From NCBI GenBank assembly GCA_046542315.1, contig JBKHBO010000082.1, forward strand, positions 1-5,171: a DNA stretch of 5,171 bases, read 5' to 3'. Each line of letters starts with the position of its first letter. Within the stretch, counting starts at the first letter, position 1. The notes beneath the pieces were generated by a model, which was not told the origin of the DNA, ran no database searches, and was given only the letters and a program-made list of their open reading frames with translations. This DNA is from PWPR01 sp046542315. Its GTDB lineage: Bacteria > Bacillota > UBA994 > PWPR01. The position numbers and the translations under genes were made by a program. Below are positions 1 to 5,171 of the stretch, one piece after another.

Positions 1-152
1 TTCAAGTATATGCTTAATGTAAATTTTTTTTGCACGTTAATTTTGCAATTTAGGACTATTAAAAATTGTAGAAATATTTCAATATCAATTATATATCAAA
101 TTACCTATAAAATACGCATATTACCCTATAGAGTATACCTCAAATAGAATAA
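1..152. other. AT-rich noncoding region downstream of the operon
   Basis: This stretch follows the stop of the MFS gene and has no credible coding frame. On the operon strand there is an imperfect direct repeat, TATAGGGTAAT (130-120) and TATAGGTAAT (109-100), with starts 21 bp apart. There is a short palindrome GAAATATTTC (71-80) and a TTGCA/TGCAA inverted repeat (32-50) flanked by an eight-A run. None has a GC-rich stem followed by a T tract on the operon strand, so I see no convincing intrinsic terminator here. The transcript may end further left or be ended by Rho. Confidence 0.6.
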
Positions 153-1394
153 TTACATAATAGATTGTTCATGTATCTTTGCAGCAATTAAAGCAAATCC
201 AGCTCCTAATATTATGATCATTCCAGAAACAATAAAAGAATTACTAATTCCAAAATTTCTTATAACTAAATCTCCAAAGAGAAATCCCACAGGCATTGCC
301 AAAGAAGATATTAAATTTCGTATAGCATATACCCTGCCCATATAAGAAGGAGGGATTTCATTTTGATAAAACACATTAGCATTTATAGACATAATTGAGC
401 CCATTGAAAATGCAACTACTTGAATCAGTACTGCTATAATAAATGTATCTGCTATAGACAAGATAACTACTCCAAGTCCCCAAATTAAAATCGAATTTAT
501 AACATATTTCAAGTTTTTTCCCTTAGGTTTATGTTTTATCAATATAGCAGCAGACACAATAGCCCCGATTGAAGCAAATGAATTCATCACCCCAAAAGCA
601 TCTGCTTCTAACTGAAAGACTTCACTTACTAAAAAAGGTCTAGCTACATTCGCTAAAGCATTCCCACCATTAACAAAAGCAAAGGCAAATGACAATAATA
701 ATATCCATCTATGCTTTTTGACATAAGATAATCCTTCGCTTATATGTTGCAAATATCTAGATTTACGTCCTTGAGCCATAATCTTGCTTTCATCAATTTG
801 TATAGAAATAATAATTATTGCAGATAATAAAAAAGTTGCTGCATCAATTCCCAATACTAATTCCATTGGAAAATACTTAACAGAAATACCTGCTAATATT
901 GGACCAACTACCATACTTATCCTAGAGAAGAAATCTTGATATGCATTTGCTTTTGTTCTGTTGTGAAGATTGGTTAATTGCTGAATAATCGATGTCTGAG
1001 CAGGTAGATAAAAAATCCTTGCTACAGCTTTCAAAAAAGAATATATATATATTATTTGTATTGTAAAATATCCTTTCAAAACAAAAATTATTAAAATCAA
1101 ATCAAGAAGAAGTCTTATCAAATCCGCCATCCATAGAAGAAATTTTCTACTTACTTTGTCTACAATACTACCGATAAATGGTGCCAAGACTACGCTGGGA
1201 ATGAAAGCTAGAGCTAAATTAAGCCCAACTTGCATAGGATTACCAGTTTGAACTATAAACCATGTAAGTGCTAACCCTGAAAATGAATCTCCTATCATAC
1301 TGATTGTTTGGGAGATTATAACTTTTCTAAAATTATAAGAAAGTGAATGATCAGATTGATCTATCTTCTTATCTTCTACATTTATATGACTCAT
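153..1394 (-). CDS. MFS permease, exporter type (MFS_3/EntS- and Mef-like)
   Basis: Seen: 413 aa with a soluble acidic/polar N-terminus of about 22 residues and about 12 hydrophobic helices (roughly 24-49, 57-77, 87-107, 111-131, 158-175, 180-200, 229-250, 266-287, 298-315, 317-340, 358-378 and 385-405). The loop between helices 2 and 3 carries the MFS motif A, GSIVDKVSRK (75-84). The second-half counterpart is IPPSYMGRVYAIRN (347-360). The opening SQTISMIGDSFSGLALTWF (28-46) is typical of the proton-driven exporter branch that includes the siderophore exporter EntS and Mef-type efflux proteins. Length and helix count are normal, with no truncation. Start: AAGGAG six bases before the ATG is the strongest ribosome binding site in the window. 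The gene begins 21 nt after the preceding stop, so it is probably the last cistron seen. It should sit in the cytoplasmic membrane and move a small molecule, most likely outward. The substrate cannot be read from the sequence, and drug resistance is only one possibility. Confidence 0.88.
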   Translation of the reverse strand: MSHINVEDKKIDQSDHSLSYNFRKVIISQTISMIGDSFSGLALTWFIVQTGNPMQVGLNLALAFIPSVVLAPFIGSIVDKVSRKFLLWMADLIRLLLDLILIIFVLKGYFTIQIIYIYSFLKAVARIFYLPAQTSIIQQLTNLHNRTKANAYQDFFSRISMVVGPILAGISVKYFPMELVLGIDAATFLLSAIIIISIQIDESKIMAQGRKSRYLQHISEGLSYVKKHRWILLLSFAFAFVNGGNALANVARPFLVSEVFQLEADAFGVMNSFASIGAIVSAAILIKHKPKGKNLKYVINSILIWGLGVVILSIADTFIIAVLIQVVAFSMGSIMSINANVFYQNEIPPSYMGRVYAIRNLISSLAMPVGFLFGDLVIRNFGISNSFIVSGMIIILGAGFALIAAKIHEQSIM

Positions 1395-1400
1395 TTCAAA

Positions 1401-1407
1401 CTCCTTC
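1401..1407 (-). promoter_or_regulatory. Strong Shine-Dalgarno site for the MFS gene
   Basis: On the minus strand the sequence GAAGGAG precedes the ATG at 1394 with a 6-nt spacer, TTTGAA. It lies in the 21-nt gap after the preceding stop codon. Unlike the two upstream junctions, which overlap, this gene has its own near-consensus site and could be translated independently of its neighbour. Confidence 0.85.
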
Positions 1408-1415
1408 TCAAAGAA

Positions 1416-2327
1416 TTAAAGGTCTGCTTTTAAACTCTCATGTACTCCATAACAGAACACATAGTAACCAGCTTGTACTATTTGTTCTGTTTCAATAGAG
1501 GTTAATCCTCCAGCAATAATTTTACTATGTTGCAGAATCTCTTGGCGAACAAAATCTCTTGTTTCAAAGGCTATCTTAGCTAGTTCCAGAAATTGATCTT
1601 TTACCAATTTATAATATGAAAGACCAAAGTTTGATACATTAAGTCTATAGGTTGGAGAAAAACTTCCCTTTTCTCGATAAGCTTTAAGTAAATTGATATC
1701 GATAAGATCTCTCTCTACAGATCCATCAGGTATTAAATTGCCTTCCTTATCCATTGTTCTAATAACTTTTATCACTCTATCGTCTAGTATTAGTCGATTT
1801 AACTCTTGATTCCCTCTTGGTTCATTTGATAGCCAATAAGATAAAGCTCTATCTTTATCAATATTAAAGATATTTGGGCATAAAGCTTTACAGTTTTCTT
1901 TATTCTTTATAATAATTAATGACCCTCCTAAAGATAAGGTGCTATTATATATCTTTTGCCAAATTAACAAATAGAGGGGTGGCACGATAAAGTTAATAGT
2001 AGAAATCTTTGAAAGCGTAAGTTTATTTTCTATTTCTTTTATCAGCTTAATGCTACGTTTAGCAACTTTACTTGTTATGCTATACAGTTCTTGATTTAAC
2101 AGTTTTGTATTCTCTTCATGTAATATAGGTATTGTGGGATATCGATTGCCTTCATAATCAAATTCTTTACAATCACAATTAGAATAAGCTTCTTCAAGAT
2201 TACTATAATACTTCATTAGAAAAGTCTCCTTCTGAAGCTTTTTTATAAGACCCATGTAATTTTTTTTAAAATTATTCAAGTCATTAATATAAGTTATAAG
2301 TTCTATATTCATATTATCTGCCTTCAT
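1416..2327 (-). CDS. Conserved-context hypothetical protein, family not recognised
   Basis: I do not recognise this 303-aa protein. Seen: the ATG overlaps the stop of the previous gene as ATGA, so the two are probably translationally coupled. A second ATG at 2312 (residue 6) has a better-spaced GAAGG and may be the real start, giving 298 aa. The N-terminal 110 residues are rich in Lys, Glu, Asn and Leu and look mostly helical (LNNFKKNYMGLIKKLQKE; LLNQELYSITSKVAKRSIKL). A hydrophobic stretch at about 111-140 (NFIVPPLYLLIW, then LGGSLIII) looks more like a buried core than a membrane helix. The C-terminal 70 residues are again helical. Cysteines are C51 and C53 (NCDCKEF), C146 and C150 (ENCKALCP) and C292. 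No signal peptide and no nucleotide-binding or SAM-binding signature was found. Its position between the GlmL-type pair and an exporter suggests a pathway-specific enzyme or adaptor, but nothing in the sequence names a reaction. The reading frame is intact and in register with the operon, so the gene itself is secure. Confidence 0.8.
   Translation of the reverse strand: MKADNMNIELITYINDLNNFKKNYMGLIKKLQKETFLMKYYSNLEEAYSNCDCKEFDYEGNRYPTIPILHEENTKLLNQELYSITSKVAKRSIKLIKEIENKLTLSKISTINFIVPPLYLLIWQKIYNSTLSLGGSLIIIKNKENCKALCPNIFNIDKDRALSYWLSNEPRGNQELNRLILDDRVIKVIRTMDKEGNLIPDGSVERDLIDINLLKAYREKGSFSPTYRLNVSNFGLSYYKLVKDQFLELAKIAFETRDFVRQEILQHSKIIAGGLTSIETEQIVQAGYYVFCYGVHESLKADL
2321..2325 (-). promoter_or_regulatory. 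Possible Shine-Dalgarno site for an internal start (ATG 2312) of the 303-aa gene
   Basis: GAAGG on the minus strand overlaps the first codons after ATG 2327 and sits eight bases before a second in-frame ATG at 2312. The first ATG has only a weak GAGA-type site upstream but benefits from the ATGA stop/start overlap. Either start, or both, may be used; the proteins differ by five residues. Confidence 0.4.
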
Positions 2328-3415
2328 TCATTTTCTCTACAGAACAAGCATACTTTTGGTCTTACAACACCAGCCCTTATATGTGTTTTGCCTATAATTG
2401 ACACTATTGTATTTTCGTAATCTTTTAAAATTGCCCATGTCTCGTTATTCAAATATTTTGGTTCAAAACCTTCTAACAATATTACTGTAATTGGACAGGA
2501 TTCTTCACCTGTTATGCTTGGCAAGAAAGAACTCCCTGCTATTTTTTTTAATATTCCTAAACTACAGCTTGCAGCAATTATGCCTTTAACATTTAGCTCA
2601 ATTGCTTTCCTTAAAGCACTTTCAGAAATTGTTCCGCGTACTAAGATAATTTTACTAGAATCATTACTTGACAAATGTTTTTCTTTTAGAATAGCTTCAT
2701 CTATACATCTCAAACATCCACTAGCCTCACCTGAAATGCCATAAACTCCATCTATTTGAATAAATTTTGTTCTGATAGCTACTTTAAAATTATCCTCTAC
2801 ATCATCAACTATTCCTTTATAGAAAGCTTTTATCTCTTTCCCTTTTTGGTTATTCTTAATTCTCACTTTACCTTTATCGATGTTTTCTACTATACCATAC
2901 AATGTGTTAGTAACTGTTTGAGGTAATAATTCACTACCATTCATAAAACACTTAGCAATTATTTGCCCTGGCAATACCTTGTCACCTACTTTTACTATGA
3001 TATGCTTATCTATATCACTATCTTCACATTTAAGTATTCTTCCTACATCTATTGTTTCATAAGCTTTTTCATGGAAACTAATCATAGACCTTATATACAC
3101 ACTTCCTAAATGTCTCGATAACATGCTAATAATTCCACTAGAAGGTGAGATCACTAACTGCAATTTACCCCATCTTGCATCAATTGCTAAAACATCTTTT
3201 TCGCTCACAAAATCACCAATCTCCGGTACAGTTATATCTTTGACTTTACTAGGCTGTATTGCTAGTTCTTTTGAAAGATTTATCTTACTCACAACACCAG
3301 GATAGTAATTTAACTCGCCAATAGTATCTGTAGGATTCACCCTTTGTCCTTTATTAACTTTAATTGAACCCACATAAGGCATTTCCCTAATTCTAATACA
3401 ATCTCTTTTTTTCAT
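2324..3415 (-). CDS. GlmL-partner-like protein with barrel-sandwich (lipoyl-like) repeats and two CxxC motifs
   Basis: Function unknown. Seen: 363 aa from the chosen ATG. The N-terminal half has repeated turns of the lipoyl/barrel-sandwich kind: VNKGQRVNPTDTIGEL (20-35), VPEIGDFVSEKDVLAI (63-78) and VKVGDKVLPGQIIAKC (141-156). No modifiable lysine sits in a biotin or lipoyl motif. A segment GKVRIKNNQKGKEIKAF (182-198) looks like a small SH3/KOW-type strand pair. The C-terminal part (about 221-355) has GISGEASG, AIELNVKGIIAA, ITGEE, ILLEGF and RAGVVRP; from memory these match an uncharacterised protein found beside large GlmL homologues. Cysteine pairs are C234-x-x-C237 and C356-x-x-C359. Start choice: ATG 3415 has AAGGA nine bases upstream and leaves a 23-nt overlap. 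A TTG at 3469 and ATGs at 3460 and 3433 would extend the protein but have poorly spaced or weak ribosome binding sites. It shares a 4-nt ATGA overlap with the next gene. It could be a scaffold or the small partner of the ATPase; that is inference. Confidence 0.72.
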   Translation of the reverse strand: MKKRDCIRIREMPYVGSIKVNKGQRVNPTDTIGELNYYPGVVSKINLSKELAIQPSKVKDITVPEIGDFVSEKDVLAIDARWGKLQLVISPSSGIISMLSRHLGSVYIRSMISFHEKAYETIDVGRILKCEDSDIDKHIIVKVGDKVLPGQIIAKCFMNGSELLPQTVTNTLYGIVENIDKGKVRIKNNQKGKEIKAFYKGIVDDVEDNFKVAIRTKFIQIDGVYGISGEASGCLRCIDEAILKEKHLSSNDSSKIILVRGTISESALRKAIELNVKGIIAASCSLGILKKIAGSSFLPSITGEESCPITVILLEGFEPKYLNNETWAILKDYENTIVSIIGKTHIRAGVVRPKVCLFCRENE

Positions 3416-5171
3416 TAGCAACTTTCCTTGCATTGTTGATATCTTTAAGGTTATAAGCATTACCTTCAAGCACTACTTTTTTTTGATCTATAGAAATAGT
3501 TTTCTCTCTTAAATCAATAAACACTTTGTTGATTCCAATCTTTTGATTAAGGTCTACTTCTTTACCCTTGCCATTTCCTATATTTAGGTTTTTTGAAGGA
3601 CATATAGTTAATCTTTTGGCTTCAAGTTCGGTTAATTCAAACATTTTGAACTCTCCTTTTCTTACATTAACTACTTTATTCCTAACTCTTACTTCTGCAT
3701 AATCATCTTCAGGTATATCTCCAATACTACTTATTATTGCACCTACAAACTCTAAAGAGCTATTTGTGAACACATCTAATGCTATCTTTGGATATTTTTG
3801 TGATAGTACTCCTAAATGTGGTATTACTGACTTCTTATCTATTGCTAAATATGTCACTCCCGAGGGTTTTAACGCATCAATAAGCATAAGTGCTATTTGA
3901 CTGTTATTAGGAGCATGCGCTAAAACACCACCGCTACCGATAATTAAATCAACATCATTTAAACTAATCTCACTTTTCCCTATCCAAGAATTTGTGTTAT
4001 TATCATTATCTTTTACATTCCGTGTCCCCTCTAAATCTATAAGGAGTTCTTGATGATGGTCATAGGACAATCTAATAGCTTCTCTAGCTAATGCTTGCTC
4101 TACCATAATATGTAGTATGGTTTTAGGTAATTCTGTGGGTTGAATCATTTTTTCACCTACAATATTCTCAAGTATCTCTCTATCTAATTTAAGTGGTATC
4201 CATCTCAGAATATTTTTCACTCCAGTCATATGCATTACATTGGCTATGCTATATGACATACCAAAATTTGCACTTACTGTCCTGTTTATATTATCGTTAA
4301 TAACTGAAAACACATCTGTAGTTGCTCCTCCTATATCAACAGCTATTGTATTAAAATTGAACTCTTTACTAATTAATCTAAGCATTTTTGTGAAGGCATT
4401 AGGGGTAGGAATGACTGGGGCATTTACTGTGTCTAAAATCTTGTCATAACCAGGTGCTTGTTTCATTACATGATTTAAAAAAATTTCATGGATCTTATTT
4501 TTTGTGTCACTTAGGTTCTCTTCTTCTAATTTTGGTCTTATATTACTACAAATGTGTAAATCATAATTTTCGTCTAAAATATCTTTTAATAAATCAACTG
4601 CTAAGTTATTTCCTGCATATATGATAGGTATACCTGAACTTTTACTATACTTAGCTTTTGGGTTTGCCGTATTTATTATTTCAGTAACTTCTAAAATAAA
4701 ATCAATGCTTCCACCATCAAATCCACCTGTTAATAAAATCATATCTGGATTCTGATTTCGAATTGATAAAATTTTTTCATATATTGTTCGTTTATCATCA
4801 TTAGTAATAACGTCTAATATGATTGCACCTGCACCCAAGGCTGCTCTTTGAGCACTAATCGCAGTGATCTTGCTAAACAATCCTATTACAAGCACCTGCA
4901 ATCCGCCACCTGCACTACTTGTTGCAAACACTTCTATTTCTTCTCTTATTCTGTTTTTCTCATTTAAAAGATCTACTTTATATATTTCTTCAAATTTACA
5001 TACTGCATTATAAAATCCTATATTTACATCCTCAAAGGGTTTTTCTACTGTAGTAGGAGAGTTTGCTGAATATAATATCTTATATTTTCCAATTTCCTTA
5101 GTTATAAGAATTAATTTTGTAGTAGTACTCCCTATATCTGCTATAAGAAACAGCTTATCTTTTTTATCCAT
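3393..5171 (-). CDS. GlmL/MutL-family ASKHA ATPase with C-terminal extension (putative B12-mutase reactivase-like protein)
   Basis: Seen: 592 aa starting at an ATG on the last base of the window, so its ribosome binding site is not visible. The start fits the family because the first phosphate motif, DIGSTTTK (residues 12-19), follows directly. Next come SSAGGGLQVLVIGL (85-98), AALGAGA (110-116), ILLTGGFDGGS (145-155), IYAGNN (184-189), IPTPNAF (254-260), the second phosphate motif VDIGGATTDVF (278-288) and an adenosine-type segment, IGSGGVLAHAP (411-421). Known: this is the GlmL/MutL family. GlmL is encoded between the glutamate mutase subunits in clostridia, and relatives accompany ornithine and lysine aminomutases; a chaperone or reactivase role is the usual proposal. 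Odd: classical GlmL has about 460 aa, and here residues about 476-592 form an extra basic, beta-rich domain. From memory, large Chloroflexi homologues share such a tail. An Asn/Asp-rich insert lies at 386-394. The ATP sites look intact. The 3' end overlaps the next gene by 23 nt. The target enzyme is unknown; the family call is firm, the substrate is not. Confidence 0.87.
   Translation of the reverse strand: MDKKDKLFLIADIGSTTTKLILITKEIGKYKILYSANSPTTVEKPFEDVNIGFYNAVCKFEEIYKVDLLNEKNRIREEIEVFATSSAGGGLQVLVIGLFSKITAISAQRAALGAGAIILDVITNDDKRTIYEKILSIRNQNPDMILLTGGFDGGSIDFILEVTEIINTANPKAKYSKSSGIPIIYAGNNLAVDLLKDILDENYDLHICSNIRPKLEEENLSDTKNKIHEIFLNHVMKQAPGYDKILDTVNAPVIPTPNAFTKMLRLISKEFNFNTIAVDIGGATTDVFSVINDNINRTVSANFGMSYSIANVMHMTGVKNILRWIPLKLDREILENIVGEKMIQPTELPKTILHIMVEQALAREAIRLSYDHHQELLIDLEGTRNVKDNDNNTNSWIGKSEISLNDVDLIIGSGGVLAHAPNNSQIALMLIDALKPSGVTYLAIDKKSVIPHLGVLSQKYPKIALDVFTNSSLEFVGAIISSIGDIPEDDYAEVRVRNKVVNVRKGEFKMFELTELEAKRLTICPSKNLNIGNGKGKEVDLNQKIGINKVFIDLREKTISIDQKKVVLEGNAYNLKDINNARKVANEKKRLY
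3425..3429 (-). promoter_or_regulatory. Shine-Dalgarno site that decides the start of the barrel-sandwich protein
   Basis: AAGGA on the minus strand, followed by AAG, lies nine bases before ATG 3415, inside the coding region of the upstream ATPase gene. It favours the 363-aa form over the longer forms starting at 3433, 3460 or TTG 3469, whose upstream purine runs are weak or directly abut the start codon. Confidence 0.6.

Noticed and set aside
21..50. Rho-independent terminator at the TTGCA/TGCAA inverted repeat
   Set aside because: The stem is only five pairs with a nine-base loop. On the operon strand it is followed by A residues, not T residues, so it does not fit a terminator for these genes.
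61..80. Terminator formed by GAAATATTTC and the following TTTTT on the minus strand
   Set aside because: The palindrome has no loop and no GC pairs in a stable stem, and such patterns are expected by chance in this AT-rich stretch.
153..1394. Macrolide-resistance determinant (Mef) call for the MFS gene
   Set aside because: Only the general exporter-branch features are visible. The operon setting, without resistance partners such as an ABC-F gene, does not support a drug-resistance label.
2514..2744. Plus-strand frame of 76 codons
   Set aside because: It lies wholly inside the barrel-sandwich gene on the opposite strand and has no ribosome binding site or recognisable protein character, so it is a shadow frame.
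3123..3305. Plus-strand frame of 60 codons
   Set aside because: It is antisense to a well-supported coding region and its peptide shows no family features.
2324..3415. Biotin- or lipoyl-carrier function for the barrel-sandwich protein
   Set aside because: The hairpin repeats look lipoyl-like, but none shows an exposed lysine in an MKM- or DKA-type modification motif.
3416..3469. Longer N-terminus (TTG 3469, ATG 3460 or ATG 3433) for the barrel-sandwich protein
   Set aside because: The upstream purine runs are weak or touch the start codon, whereas ATG 3415 has AAGGA at nine bases. The added residues would also enlarge the overlap with the ATPase gene to as much as 77 nt.
4240..4449. Plus-strand frame of 69 codons with a hydrophobic peptide
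   Set aside because: It is antisense to the ATPase gene across its second phosphate motif. The hydrophobicity is explained by complementing that sequence.
3393..5171. Annotation as DNA mismatch repair protein MutL
   Set aside because: The sequence has ASKHA phosphate motifs (DIGSTTTK and VDIGGATTD), not the GHKL ATPase motifs of mismatch-repair MutL. The shared name is a historical coincidence.
1..5171. CRISPR array, tRNA or rRNA gene, transposase, insertion-sequence ends or att sites
   Set aside because: No regularly spaced repeats, cloverleaf-like segments, transposase frames or terminal inverted repeats were seen on reading either strand.

Overview
The window is strongly AT-rich. It carries four closely packed genes, all on the minus strand, so they read from position 5171 down to 153. 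Base composition, frequent ATA/AGA codons and purine-rich Shine-Dalgarno (SD) sites such as AAGGAG suggest a low-GC Gram-positive bacterium, most likely a clostridium-like Bacillota. This is inference; there is no rRNA or other taxonomic marker.

In transcription order the genes are: (1) 5171-3393, a complete 592-aa ATPase of the GlmL/MutL family. This family has an actin/hexokinase-like (ASKHA) fold, resembles diol dehydratase reactivases, and is usually found with coenzyme-B12-dependent carbon-skeleton mutases or aminomutases. It is not the DNA mismatch-repair MutL. (2) 3415-2324, a 363-aa protein with hairpin-type beta repeats like those of lipoyl/barrel-sandwich proteins and a conserved-looking C-terminal module ending in RAGVVRP. 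It resembles proteins that I recall lying next to large GlmL homologues, and it has two CxxC pairs. (3) 2327-1416, a 303-aa protein that I do not recognise. (4) 1394-153, a 12-helix major facilitator superfamily (MFS) exporter-type permease.

The junctions are tight: a 23-nt overlap, a 4-nt ATGA overlap and a 21-nt gap with a strong ribosome binding site. One polycistronic mRNA is therefore very likely. Its promoter and any earlier genes lie beyond 5171. Positions 1-152 are noncoding, very AT-rich and lack a convincing terminator.

Working model (inference): genes 1 and 2 form an ATP-driven maintenance or reactivation pair for an enzyme encoded off-window, possibly a B12-dependent mutase. Gene 3 is an accessory or biosynthetic protein of unknown function, and gene 4 moves the product or an inhibitor across the membrane. 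The gene after the GlmL-like ATPase is not a GlmE mutase subunit, so this is not the classical clostridial glmS-glmL-glmE operon. The set of ATPase, barrel-sandwich partner, unknown protein and exporter is the part most likely to be undescribed.
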